Both the position numbers and the translations under genes were made by a program. A stretch of 64,000 bases of DNA. It comes from Rhodothermales bacterium (GTDB lineage: Bacteria > Bacteroidota > Rhodothermia > Rhodothermales > VXPQ01). The notes below the pieces were generated by a model, which saw only the letters and a program-made list of their open reading frames with translations, had not been told where the DNA came from and searched no databases. The stretch covers positions 1,472,731 to 1,536,730 of the forward strand of contig OX638293.1 in assembly GCA_951812335.1 (NCBI GenBank), written 5' to 3'. Shown piece by piece: positions 34,407 to 42,788 of the stretch. Numbering within the stretch: position 1 is the stretch's first letter; each line of letters opens with the position of its first letter.

Positions 34407-34648
34407 AAATATGCACATTCAGATATGAATTTTTAAAGAACAAATTTATTTTTTTGAAATATATGGAATGGATAGGTAAAATATTTTGGAAATGGGAATT
34501 TGAATCATTTTCGTTTATTGAACAAAGAAAATATCATTAAGTACTATTTATTAAATACTTAGATCGTTACGCTATGTTAATTCATTACAGACGCTGAAAG
34601 AACTGGAACGATTCTTTACCCGGTCGGTGGCTGTCGGGGAATCTGGCT
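34407..34648. other. AT-rich gene-free stretch before the IS element
   Basis: Very low GC compared with the window. No start-to-stop gene is convincing. Just before the insertion, a frame without a start codon (VNSLQTLKELERFFTRSVAVGESG) runs into the element; if the element is removed the frame continues FILP and stops at a TGA overlapping the ATG of the membrane protein gene (CCATGA). This suggests a decayed upstream ORF formerly coupled to that gene. Confidence 0.45.
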
Positions 34649-34737
34649 GGGACTTATCAAGAATGCTTGACAGAATCGGTTTAAGCTCTTATTTTACAAA
34701 TAGTTATATAAAAGATCATCGAACAGGCTACGAGACT

Positions 34738-35676
34738 ATGTACAAGGCTCCGGGGAGATCGCAAAGAACGGGTATTACGCTGTTTCAGCTGTTGGGGATG
34801 TTCCCCGATGAGGAAGCGGCGGAGCGCTGGTTCGAAGCCCAGCGTTGGCCCACGGGCGAACGCGCTTGTCCGAAGTGCGGATGCATGAGAACCTCTCGTG
34901 TCGAGAGCCGCAAGCCGATGCCCTTCTGGTGCAGGGATTGCCGCTCGTACTTCTCTTTGAAAACTGGCACCGTCATGGCGGATTCGAACCTGTCGTTGCG
35001 TACCTGGGCGCTCGGTATATACCTTATGGCAACGAACTTGAAGGGCGTATCGAGTATGAAGCTGCATCGGGATTTGGGCGTGTCGCAACCGACCGCATGG
35101 TTCATGGCGCAACGCCTGCGCGAAGGCTTGCCGTTCGCAACCGAGAAGATGGAAGGGATCGTCGAAGTAGACGAGACCTACGTAGGTGGCAAGGAATCGA
35201 ACAAACATTTCCGCAAGAAACTCCATGTCGTGGGCGGAACCCAGGGCAAGGCAACGGTTATGGGGGCGAAAGAGCGCGGCGGCAAGGTCTTTGCTCGTCC
35301 TTTAGGCTGGGAGCCGGGCGAAACGCTTGCCGGATTCGTCCACGAGACCGTGGAGGCAGGCGAAACGGTCTACACGGACGATCATGGGGCCTACCGTAGC
35401 TTGAAAAACACGTACCGTCACGCAAGCGTGAAGCACTCCGTATCGGAGTACGTGAACGGACAGGCTCACACGAATGGTATCGAATCCTTTTGGGCGCTCC
35501 TGAAACGCGGCTACCACGGCACGTTCCACAAGATGAGCCGCAAACATCTGCATCGCTACGTTACCGAGTTTGCCGCGCGCCACAACTTGCGTAGCCTCGA
35601 CACGCTGGAACAGATGCAGGTCATGGCCCGGAGTATGGAAGGGCGTCGTATCAAGTACCGCGAGTTGATTGTATGA
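34738..35676 (+). CDS. IS1595-family transposase (ISXO2-like DDE domain)
   Basis: 312 residues from ATG 34738; the longer frame from 34627 starts outside the element. N-terminal zinc ribbon: 'RACPKCGCMRTSRVESRKPMPFWCRDC' (C-x2-C...C-x2-C, about residues 42-69). Helix-turn-helix-like part 'SMKLHRDLGVSQPTAWFMAQRLR'. The ISXO2-like DDE/N domain starts with 'GIVEVDETYVGGK' (first Asp), then 'TVYTDDHGAYRSL' (second) and 'HTNGIESFWALLKRGYHGT' (N and E). It should be active, since ends and reading frame are intact. Confidence 0.95.
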   Translation: MYKAPGRSQRTGITLFQLLGMFPDEEAAERWFEAQRWPTGERACPKCGCMRTSRVESRKPMPFWCRDCRSYFSLKTGTVMADSNLSLRTWALGIYLMATNLKGVSSMKLHRDLGVSQPTAWFMAQRLREGLPFATEKMEGIVEVDETYVGGKESNKHFRKKLHVVGGTQGKATVMGAKERGGKVFARPLGWEPGETLAGFVHETVEAGETVYTDDHGAYRSLKNTYRHASVKHSVSEYVNGQAHTNGIESFWALLKRGYHGTFHKMSRKHLHRYVTEFAARHNLRSLDTLEQMQVMARSMEGRRIKYRELIV

Positions 35677-35704
35677 CAGCAAGGGACAAAGGCTTGCAAG
35701 CCCC

Positions 35705-35875
35705 ATGATTTTCAAGCGCAGCAACCGTAAACCTCGAGAGGATCGCCCGAAGGACGGCGAGGCCGTCGTAACGATGGCCGATATGGAGAACATTGCCCGT
35801 TCAATCTTCGATCAGGCCGATCGCAAGGCGGGCATCAAGACCGACCGATCCAGGGCGGCTGTCAAGCATTCTTGA
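35705..35875 (+). CDS. small passenger protein of the IS1595 element
   Basis: 56 residues, MIFKRSNRKPREDRPKDGEA..., highly charged, ending in the right inverted repeat of the element (stop at 35873-35875). It follows the transposase by 28 bp in the same direction and lies wholly inside the IS, so it moves with it. Some IS1595 subgroups carry short accessory ORFs in this place; a function is not known. It is not part of the peptide cluster. Confidence 0.55.
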   Translation: MIFKRSNRKPREDRPKDGEAVVTMADMENIARSIFDQADRKAGIKTDRSRAAVKHS

Positions 35876-35901
35876 TAAGTCCCATCTGGCTTCATACTCC
35901 C

Positions 35902-36585
35902 ATGAAGATGACAAGAACGGTATCCCTCTCCAAGGACACGACACAGTGGCGCATATACGGCTGGCCCGTATTTCTAATCGTCTGCGGCCTTTATCTGATA
36001 TTTACGATCATTGCAGACTGGTTCGTTCTGACCGAAGTAGTCTATTATCGAAGCCTTTCCGAGCAACTTTCCGCAGATCGCATTGCATCCTATCTATCGC
36101 TGCGCGAACAGTATGCGTGGATCGGCTATCTCGCTTTACCTCTCATGATTGCCGCCAAGAGCGCCTATACGGCTTTTTTTCTTGCAGCCGGCGCCGTGAT
36201 CGCCGAGCGCGAAGACGTTCGTTTCAAACAGTGTTTCAAGGCGGCGGTTCTTTGCGAAGGGGTTTTCGTTGCGGGGCTGGGAATACGTCTGCTTTGGGCT
36301 GGCGTCGTAGGTATTGAGACCCTGGAGGATTATACAAGTATGCAGATTCTTTCGCTGATGAGCCTGTTTAAGGGAGTGGATATCGAACCGTGGCTGGTAT
36401 CTCCGCTCCAAACAATCAATGTATTTGAAGTTCTTTACTGTATATCGCTCTGTTGGGTCATGGCTCTCCAGAGCAATCGGTCCTTGGGCGAGAGCGCCCG
36501 GTTCGTTCTGCCAGCTTACGGCATGGGTCTGCTGCTATGGCTCTCCATAGTCATGTTCCTTGCTCTTCAATTCAATCCCGCATAA
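35902..36585 (+). CDS. five-segment membrane protein of the peptide cluster
   Basis: 227 residues, unknown family. About five membrane spans: 18-40 (VFLIVCGLYLIFTIIADWFVL), 70-100 (IGYLALPLMIAAKSAYTAFFLAAGAVI), 112-135 (AAVLCEGVFVAGLGIRLLWAGVV), 165-190 and 200-224. Polytopic proteins in this place in bacteriocin operons are often immunity proteins or transport helpers, so self-immunity is the first guess. The ATG (with a second ATG two codons later) follows the right IS target duplication by 10 bp, so its original promoter or coupled upstream ORF has been separated by the insertion. The thioredoxin-like gene starts 7 bp after its stop. Confidence 0.75.
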   Translation: MKMTRTVSLSKDTTQWRIYGWPVFLIVCGLYLIFTIIADWFVLTEVVYYRSLSEQLSADRIASYLSLREQYAWIGYLALPLMIAAKSAYTAFFLAAGAVIAEREDVRFKQCFKAAVLCEGVFVAGLGIRLLWAGVVGIETLEDYTSMQILSLMSLFKGVDIEPWLVSPLQTINVFEVLYCISLCWVMALQSNRSLGESARFVLPAYGMGLLLWLSIVMFLALQFNPA

Positions 36586-36592
36586 GAATATC

Positions 36593-37144
36593 ATGAAGCG
36601 CTATTTGACTATCGTCGCACTGGTCGTCATGCTGGTTTTCGTTGTTCTGCTGGGTGCGCGTATCCGCGAGGGGGTGAAGGCCCGCCGCGCCATCGTTGCC
36701 CGGGTTGCAACGCTTCCGAAATTCGAGTTGGCGACGCTGGAGGATCAGCGTTTCGGAAGTGAGAACCTTCCGACGGACCAGCCTGTTATCCTCGTGTACT
36801 TCACAACGGTTTGTCCCTATTGTCAATCGGAGTTGAGCAGTATCCGGCAGCACGGCGAGCTCAAAAAGAAGGGATCGTTTCTGATGATTTCGCGCGAATC
36901 TCTCGATGTGCTACGGCAATATCAGGAGACCGAAGAGCTGGATAAGGAGCAATCCATGCCCATTTTATGGGACAGTCTTGGCGCGGTTCACAGGCAATTC
37001 GGCGTTTCGATCGTGCCCAGCACCTTCATCTACGGAACCGACCGCAGGCTTGTGAAGAAGTTCACCGGAGAAACAAGCGCAGACGTTATCTATCGCGTGC
37101 TCATGGAGGCTGTTGCTGACCAGACCTCCGCAGAAGTTGAATGA
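36593..37144 (+). CDS. membrane-anchored thioredoxin-like protein
   Basis: 183 residues. An N-terminal anchor (YLTIVALVVMLVFVVLLGA, residues 4-22) puts a TlpA/redoxin-like domain in the periplasm: 'PVILVYFTTVCPYCQSELSSI' with C-P-Y-C at 74-77 and a cis-Pro loop 'GVSIVPSTFIYGTD'. It could oxidise or isomerise the Cys32-Cys63 pair of the exported peptide, as BdbA/BdbB-type oxidoreductases do in sublancin-like systems, or keep the transporter protease cysteine reduced. Its stop overlaps the ATG of the transporter gene (ATGA at 37141-37144), so translation is coupled. Confidence 0.85.
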   Translation: MKRYLTIVALVVMLVFVVLLGARIREGVKARRAIVARVATLPKFELATLEDQRFGSENLPTDQPVILVYFTTVCPYCQSELSSIRQHGELKKKGSFLMISRESLDVLRQYQETEELDKEQSMPILWDSLGAVHRQFGVSIVPSTFIYGTDRRLVKKFTGETSADVIYRVLMEAVADQTSAEVE

Positions 37145-39405
37145 TATTCCCTGGGCAGTGCAGCATTGAAGTGAAGAAATTTATTAAGCATATAATACCC
37201 AAAGCGTTTCGTACGGTGGAAAAAACCGCTGCGAAGACGCTTGTTCGGCAGCAGGATCAATCGGATTGCGGCGTTGCTTGTCTGGCGTCGATTATCCGTT
37301 ATTACGGCGGGCAGGCGAATCTGGAGCGCTTGCGCGAATTAAGCGGCACAAGCCGCCAGGGCACGACCCTGCTTGGGCTATATCAAGCCGCGCAGCAGTT
37401 CCATCTGCAAGCCGGAGCGTACGAAGGCGACATCGAACATTTGAAAGAGCTCGCCTCCCCCGCCATTCTCCATGTCGTGAAGGATGAGCATCTTCTGCAT
37501 TACATGGTTTGCTACGCCTACGACAACGGTCGCTTCGTAATCGGCGATCCGGCTTCCGAAGTAAGTAGCTATACCCCTGAAGAAGTGGACGAGATATGGC
37601 AGTCGAAGTCGCTTCTGTTGCTTGAGGTCGACGAAGGCTTCGCGTACAAGAAGCAAGTCCGGAAGGATCAGTGGCGATGGATCAGGCGACTCGTGGAAAA
37701 CGATCTGCATATACTTGCTCTCGCTCTCGTTCTGGGTGTTTTTATAGCGCTTCTTGGCCTTTCGACGGCTCTTTTTTCCCAGATGCTTATCGACCGTATA
37801 CTTCCGGAGAAAAGAATTGCGGAACTTGCAGTCGGGCTCGTTCTACTGGCGGTATTGTTATGGTCCCGAAGCGTTCTGTCGTATGTGCGGGGACGATTTC
37901 TGCTTACCCAGAGCCGCGATTTCAACAATCGGGTTATCGGACGCTTTTTCGGTTCTCTGGTGCATTTGCCCCAGCCGTTCTTTTACACCCGTAAAACGGG
38001 GGACCTCATCGCTCGCATGAACGACACGCATCGCCTGCAGGGGGCCGTTACCCATATTTTGGGCAACGTGATGATCGACGCTCTGGTTCTTATCGTGTCG
38101 GCCGTTTTCGTGTTCATCTACTCCGTACCGCTTGGCTTGCTTTGCGTGCTCAGCTTACCGCTGATAGGGATTCTTGCCTGGATCTATCACCGCCCCATCG
38201 TGAAGGGACAGCAAGGAGTTATGGCAGCCCATGCAATGAACGAAAGCAACTATGTCGACGCCATCCAGGGCATGGAAACGATCAAGACCGGGAACAAGGA
38301 GAATGCCTTTGCCAATCTGACGAAGACGATCTACGGATTCTTTCAGGATCGGATATTCGGGCTGGGCCGGATCGGCATTCGTTTCAACATCTGGGCGGGA
38401 TTCATTTCCGTGGCGTTGTCCGTGGCCGTGCTTGGTTATAGCGCTATGCTGGTGCTGGACGATCGTTTACAGATCGGACAGCTTGTGGCCGTATTGCAGA
38501 TGTCCGGGATGCTTATCCCGGCTGCGATGAGTCTGGCCCTCACGAATCTCCGATTACAGGAAGCCCGGGTCGCTTTCGAGCGAATGTACGAGTTCGCTTC
38601 TCTTAAACCGGAATACGAGCAGGAGCCGGACAGTTCGGGAGCCGTGATCGAAGCCTTCGAGAATCTGGAGGTCCGCGGCGTGTCTTTCCGTTTCGCGGGC
38701 CGCTCGGAACTGCTCAGGGACATATCCTTTCGCGTGAAGCGCGGCGAAATGATTGCGATCCTCGGAGAAAGCGGGTGCGGCAAAACCACGATGCTGCATA
38801 TCCTGCAGCGCTTTCACCAGCCCGGCCAGGGGGATATCGTTGTCAACGACGCGGCGGCGGCGTGGGACGAAATCTCGACGAATGCCTGGCGCAGCCTGCT
38901 CGGCGTCGTTCCCCAACAGGTCAAGATGTTCAATGGTTCGCTGATCGAGAATATCTGTCTGGGCAATATCGTCGAGGAGGCGGAAGCGGTGATCGATTTT
39001 TGCAAACGGCGCGGGTTCGATCGGTTTTTTTCTGCGTTTCCGCAGGGATACATAACGCTTCTTGGCGAAGAAGGGATCAACATTTCAGGCGGACAACGGC
39101 AACTGGTTGCATTGGCCCGGGCGATGTATCAACAGCCTCAACTGCTTTTGCTCGACGAGGCCACGGCGGCCATGGATCGAGAGACCGAACGCCTTATTCT
39201 GACTATGCTCCGGGATATGCGAAAGGAAATCGGCGTCGTGCTGGTGACCCATCGCGCTCAGGTTGCCCGGTACGCCGATCGTATCTACATTCTTGAAAAT
39301 GGCCGGGTAACGTCAGCCGGCAAGCCTGAGGAGTTGGCTGTGGGCGACAACCTTTTTGCACGGTCGCTTATGGACTTCACCCTTATGTCGCATAATGCCG
39401 GGTAG
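37141..39405 (+). CDS. peptidase-containing ABC transporter (C39, SunT/LahT type)
   Basis: Exports and matures GG-leader peptides. 754 residues in three parts. C39 peptidase domain (about 30-165) with complete triad: Gln37 (oxyanion), Cys43 in SDCGVACLAS, His120 in LLHYMVCY, Asp136 in IGDPA. A six-helix transmembrane domain (about 180-470) begins 'HILALALVLGVFIALLGLST'. The nucleotide-binding domain has Walker A GESGCGKT (~542-549), signature ISGGQRQ (~650) and Walker B LLLLDEAT (~668). The intact protease contrasts with the dead C39 domain in the glycosyltransferase fusion. It ends the co-directional operon and is convergent with the AraC-like gene. Confidence 0.95.
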   Translation: MIFPGQCSIEVKKFIKHIIPKAFRTVEKTAAKTLVRQQDQSDCGVACLASIIRYYGGQANLERLRELSGTSRQGTTLLGLYQAAQQFHLQAGAYEGDIEHLKELASPAILHVVKDEHLLHYMVCYAYDNGRFVIGDPASEVSSYTPEEVDEIWQSKSLLLLEVDEGFAYKKQVRKDQWRWIRRLVENDLHILALALVLGVFIALLGLSTALFSQMLIDRILPEKRIAELAVGLVLLAVLLWSRSVLSYVRGRFLLTQSRDFNNRVIGRFFGSLVHLPQPFFYTRKTGDLIARMNDTHRLQGAVTHILGNVMIDALVLIVSAVFVFIYSVPLGLLCVLSLPLIGILAWIYHRPIVKGQQGVMAAHAMNESNYVDAIQGMETIKTGNKENAFANLTKTIYGFFQDRIFGLGRIGIRFNIWAGFISVALSVAVLGYSAMLVLDDRLQIGQLVAVLQMSGMLIPAAMSLALTNLRLQEARVAFERMYEFASLKPEYEQEPDSSGAVIEAFENLEVRGVSFRFAGRSELLRDISFRVKRGEMIAILGESGCGKTTMLHILQRFHQPGQGDIVVNDAAAAWDEISTNAWRSLLGVVPQQVKMFNGSLIENICLGNIVEEAEAVIDFCKRRGFDRFFSAFPQGYITLLGEEGINISGGQRQLVALARAMYQQPQLLLLDEATAAMDRETERLILTMLRDMRKEIGVVLVTHRAQVARYADRIYILENGRVTSAGKPEELAVGDNLFARSLMDFTLMSHNAG

Positions 39406-39485
39406 GATATGTCTATGCCGATGGCATGTAGGGTTTCGTGTCGTGGATGATTGGCCTGGAATGGTACACGACGATCCTGGCGCTG

Positions 39486-39984
39486 TCAACCCGCCTTCCC
39501 GTTCGTCTTCACCGCTTCCGCCGGTTTGCAACCGAGATGCTTACGACACGCCCGCCAGAAAGTCGAGTACGAATTGAATCCGAGCGCGTACGCCAGTTCC
39601 GTCAAATTGCAGGCGCCGTGTTCAAGTATGCGCCGGGCTACCTGGATGCGCGCCCATGTTATGTATTCTCCGGGCGTTCTTCGTACATCGCCGTTCGGCG
39701 TAACTTCGCCTGCGAATCGGTCGTGGAAGCAATGAGTCTTAATGCTGCATTTTTTGATTACATCCTTTACGGACAAGGAAGACAAAAGAAGGTTCTCATG
39801 AATATACCCGAGCGCCACTACAATGTCGTTCTTTTCCGCATGCGAGGCATCTGTTTCGAGGAAGTTTTTTCGAGCTTCTTCTACGATGCCATTGTCAAGT
39901 ATTTTATTATTAAATTTGTGTGAATTCGGGGGGGGGGGGGTAAATAAGACGGTTTAAACATTTCGACTGCATATCGTTGTACAT
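39486..39984 (-). pseudogene. AraC-type DNA-binding protein, frame broken at a 13-bp homopolymer
   Basis: The C-terminal frame (39486-39818 and upstream without stop to 39927) encodes an AraC helix-turn-helix domain: 'VVALGYIHENLLLSSLSVKDVIKKC', 'TPGEYITWARIQVARRILEHGACNLTELAYALGFNSYSTFWRACRKHLGCKPAEAV'. No start codon is available in that frame except a poor GTG at 39818. An ATG at 39984 (MYNDMQSKCLNRL) reads toward it, but the run of 13 C on the minus strand shifts it out of frame to an early stop; with 12 C the two frames join. Either a phase-variable regulator in its off state, a sequencing error, or a decayed gene. It is convergent with the transporter gene. Confidence 0.6.
39928..39940 (+). 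repeat. 13-bp poly-G tract
   Basis: GAATTC is followed by exactly 13 G and then TAAATAAG. It is the longest homopolymer noticed in the window, inside the 5' part of the AraC-like gene (poly-C in its sense strand), and sits in AT-rich DNA. Confidence 0.9.
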
Positions 39985-40250
39985 CCGGTTTTTTGCGTGT
40001 TTTCCGCACACGATATTAAAGAATATTTCGAAACAAATTCTCAATCATTACATTTTTAGGAGTATTTGAAAACTTTACTTCAAGTTTAATAATTACCCGG
40101 CACTTGGGGCCTCCGGCTGTGTGATCGGGCGGCTTGTTTCCGGGTCTCTTTTTGCTCGGCTGGAACGCCTCCGGGACGTATCCTGTCAAGCTTCATCGCG
40201 TTTGAGTATCCATTCGTCATGCGCATCGTATCGCTATGACGGACACAAAT

Positions 40251-40430
40251 ATGGACACGCCCGATCTCCGGCAGTCTGTCCGGGAAAATCCGCTTGCGCT
40301 TTCGGCCCGGATTGCGGCGTTCCGCAATATGGCCGTGCCGGGCGAAGGCAATGCATCCGGCGCCTTGCCGCACGGGCGGTTTCTGGTCAAGGCCAGCGGC
40401 GCCGGGGCGCACATTTTTTTTGCGCCAATC
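40251..40430 (+). pseudogene. N-terminal relic of a class II aldolase-like gene
   Basis: The frame MDTPDLRQSVRENPL... contains 'LALSARIAAFRNMAVPGEGNASGALPHGRFLVKASGAGAH', which follows the class II aldolase/adducin start (L-S-R-I...G-x-G-N-x-S...L-W-V-K-A-S-G). The expected catalytic Glu and zinc His residues further on are absent; after about residue 60 the similarity ends and the frame runs into the next gene's leader. The match is short and rests on pattern memory. Confidence 0.5.
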
Positions 40431-40504
40431 CCTGCATTGCCCTACATTGCAACGAGCCTTCATGGGCTCCTCCAGCCTTTTCATCCAATACCTTTTATGA
40501 CATC

Positions 40505-40909
40505 ATGATTACAGGCATGCGTTCCGTTTCTCTTTGGAGCCTTGCGGTCGTTGTACTGATCCTGAGCGGTTGCGCCGGTTCGGGCCAGATGCCCCATCCC
40601 CTTGTCGGCGAGTGGAACTACGCCGTCGAAACGCCCGACGCCACCTACGAGGGTACGCTTACGTTCACGGATAACGAGGAAGGGCTCATGGGTTCGATTA
40701 TCGGAGACGGTTTTTCGGAAGCCCTTCCCCTGGCGGGCATTACGTTCGCGGAATCCATGCTCGATTGCGAGTTCACTACGCCCGATTTTGGCCGAATGAA
40801 GATCAACGTCCAGGTGGACGGCGACTCGTTTTCCGGGAACTTGAATGTAGTCTCCTACGGCATGGACGCGCCCCTGACGGGCATGCGGGTTACCTCGGAT
40901 GACGAGTAA
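40505..40909 (+). CDS. small hypothetical lipoprotein
   Basis: 134 residues. MITGMRSVSLWSLAVVVLILSGCAGSGQMP has a clear lipobox (LSGC, Cys at ~23). The rest, 'HPLVGEWNYAVETPDATYEGTLTFTDNEEGLMGSIIGDGF...', reads like a small lipocalin/META-like beta barrel with repeated G-x-W...G-T-L-T-F strands, as in many Bacteroidota proteins that report 'simulated structure' of additive type; the function is unknown. It lies upstream of the CNT transporter gene in the same direction. Confidence 0.75.
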   Translation: MITGMRSVSLWSLAVVVLILSGCAGSGQMPHPLVGEWNYAVETPDATYEGTLTFTDNEEGLMGSIIGDGFSEALPLAGITFAESMLDCEFTTPDFGRMKINVQVDGDSFSGNLNVVSYGMDAPLTGMRVTSDDE

Positions 40910-41071
40910 AACGCATCTGCTGAGGCGGTGCGCGTTTCGCCTGCGCGCATCCTTGCAGATGTACGCTGCGGACGCTTTCAGGGAAAAGCGTCCGCGCCGG
41001 AGTGATGCGTCCGCGTGGTTCGTTTTGTCGTTCCGGCGAGATATTGCCGGTATGTTTGCCGTAGATACGCC

Positions 41072-42307
41072 ATGGAGCGCCTGATCGGTTTTCTGGGCCT
41101 TGTCGTCTTCGTAGCGCTGGCATGGCTGATCGGCGAGCGCAGGAAGTCGATAGACCTGCGCATTGTACTGGGTGGCCTTTTCCTGCAATTCGCCCTGGCT
41201 CTTTTCATTTTCAAAACGCCGATCGGAGCCGCCGTATTCCGGACGGCGGGATATTTTTTCGAATCCCTTCTGGGGTTTGTGGACGCCGGGACAAGTCTCG
41301 TATTCGGAGAGGAGTACGCGCACCACTTCTTTGCTTTCAAAGTGCTGCCGACCATCATTTTCTTTTCGGCGCTCATGTTCGTTCTGTATCACCTTGGCCT
41401 GTTCCAGAAAGTGATCGGGGCGTTCGCATGGGTCATGCAGCGCACGTTGGGTACGTCGGGATCGGAAACGGTGTCCGCTGCCGCGAATATTTTCGTGGGC
41501 CAGACCGAGGCTCCCCTGATCGTGGGGCCCTACGTGGAAAGCATGACAAAATCCGAACTGATGGTGCTGATGGTGGGAGGGTTCGCCACCATTGCCGGAG
41601 GCGTGCTGGTCGCCTATGTGAGTATAGGCGTGGATGCGGTGCATCTGCTGGCCGCATCGGTGATTTCCGCGCCGGCCGCCCTGCTGGTTGCCAAATTGAT
41701 GATCCCCGAAACGGAACGATCGCCTACCATGGGGCATGTTTCCGTGCAGGTAGAGAAGAAACATGCGAATGTGGTGCACGCGGCGTCGGAAGGCGCCCTC
41801 GAAGGGTTGAAGCTGACCCTGAACGTGGCGGCCATGCTTATCGCCGTGCTGGCGATGGTGGCGCTGATCAACGCCGTGTTGTCCGCAACGGGCGGATGGG
41901 TAGGCGGGCTTTTCGGGTACGACCACTGGGATTGGTCGATGTCCAATATTTTCGGGTACGCTTTTGCTCCTTTTGCCTGGTTAATGGGGATTCCCTGGGC
42001 CGATGCGCTCCGTGCCGGCGAATTGATGGGCATGAAGATGGTGTTCAACGAGTTCATCGCCTACACGCAGATGATCGAGTGGCAGCAACCGGATTCGGGC
42101 GTGGCGCTCAGCGAGCGCAGTACGCTTATTCTGACGTATGCCCTGTGCGGCTTCGCCAATTTCGGGAGCATAGGCATTCAGATCGGCGGGATCGGCGGAA
42201 TCGCGCCCAAGCGCCGCGCGGATCTGGCGCGACTTGGCATACGCGCCATGATCGGCGGCACGCTCGCCATGATGATGACGGCGTGCGTGGCCGGCATACT
42301 GCTTTGA
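41072..42307 (+). CDS. concentrative nucleoside transporter (CNT/NupC family)
   Basis: Na+ or H+ coupled nucleoside uptake, 411 residues. CNT signatures: 'VLPTIIFFSALMFVLYHLGLFQKVIGAFAWVMQRTLGTSGSETVSAAANIFVGQTEAPLIV' (about 90-150, containing the G-x-x-E-T nucleoside and sodium sites), 'NEFIAYTQM' and 'YALCGFANFGSIGIQIGGIGGIAPKRR' near the C-terminus. The start at 41072 (MERLIGFLGL) gives the standard N-terminus. It is the second nucleoside transporter of the window, after the MFS permease at 30104, which points to heavy use of nucleosides. Confidence 0.93.
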   Translation: MERLIGFLGLVVFVALAWLIGERRKSIDLRIVLGGLFLQFALALFIFKTPIGAAVFRTAGYFFESLLGFVDAGTSLVFGEEYAHHFFAFKVLPTIIFFSALMFVLYHLGLFQKVIGAFAWVMQRTLGTSGSETVSAAANIFVGQTEAPLIVGPYVESMTKSELMVLMVGGFATIAGGVLVAYVSIGVDAVHLLAASVISAPAALLVAKLMIPETERSPTMGHVSVQVEKKHANVVHAASEGALEGLKLTLNVAAMLIAVLAMVALINAVLSATGGWVGGLFGYDHWDWSMSNIFGYAFAPFAWLMGIPWADALRAGELMGMKMVFNEFIAYTQMIEWQQPDSGVALSERSTLILTYALCGFANFGSIGIQIGGIGGIAPKRRADLARLGIRAMIGGTLAMMMTACVAGILL

Positions 42308-42386
42308 CCGTTTCGTGCAGGGGGGGCCGTTCGCCGGTTTTGGGTAGACGGGCGCCCCGGGTTCCGCCTGAAGATGCGGGCGGGAG

Positions 42387-42788
42387 CTACCAGGCGCCGA
42401 GAATGCCGCCCATCACGGTGAAGTTGACGGCATGGTATCCCGCATTGATGAGAAACAGTTTCAGGGATTTATTTTCGAAGAGGTACGAAGTGCCGAAGGC
42501 GGCGCCCACCCATCCGATCCCGACAAGTGCGCCGGCGGTCAGACCCCAGGAAAATGTGGCTTCCGCTCCGAGGAACATGTCCAGATTAAAGGCAATGATC
42601 AGTGCCAGCACGAAGGCGGCGCCGTAGATGCGCAGCATATTGCCGCCCTGCACGTCTTCGTCCGAAAAGCCGTTTTCCGCCATCCAGGCCTTACCGAAAA
42701 GGACGGGGGAATACCAGAGCATGCCTACGACGAAGCTGGACAGGGCCGCCACGACGACGGAAAGGTAGTTTATCGAGGAGAAATCCAT
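42387..42788 (-). CDS. DUF1761 family membrane protein
   Basis: 133 residues with four predicted membrane spans: 8-28 (LSVVVAALSSFVVGMLWYSP), 52-72 (LRIYGAAFVLALIIAFNLDMFL), 80-100 and 112-131. 'SFVVGMLWYSPVLFGKAWM' and the 'GYHAVNFTVMGGILGAW' end are typical of the family, whose role is unknown. It is convergent with the CNT gene. Confidence 0.85.
   Translation of the reverse strand: MDFSSINYLSVVVAALSSFVVGMLWYSPVLFGKAWMAENGFSDEDVQGGNMLRIYGAAFVLALIIAFNLDMFLGAEATFSWGLTAGALVGIGWVGAAFGTSYLFENKSLKLFLINAGYHAVNFTVMGGILGAW

Larger units (their letters stand above)
34649..35883 (+). mobile_element. IS1595-family insertion sequence, complete
   Basis: 1235-bp element with perfect 25-bp terminal inverted repeats (34649-34673, starting GGGACTTATCAAGAATGCTT, and 35859-35883) and a perfect 8-bp target duplication ATCTGGCT at 34641-34648 and 35884-35891. 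Eight-bp duplications are usual for IS1595. It carries the transposase and one small passenger ORF. The intact ends and duplication indicate recent insertion into the peptide cluster, upstream of the membrane protein gene. Confidence 0.93.

Noticed and set aside
35705-35875. Second peptide or immunity protein of the cluster
   Set aside because: It lies entirely within the IS1595 ends and its stop is in the terminal repeat, so it belongs to the element.
40121-40504. N-terminal extension of the lipoprotein at 40505
   Set aside because: Extension would bury the lipobox signal peptide; Cys/Ser/Arg-rich sequence with no similarity.
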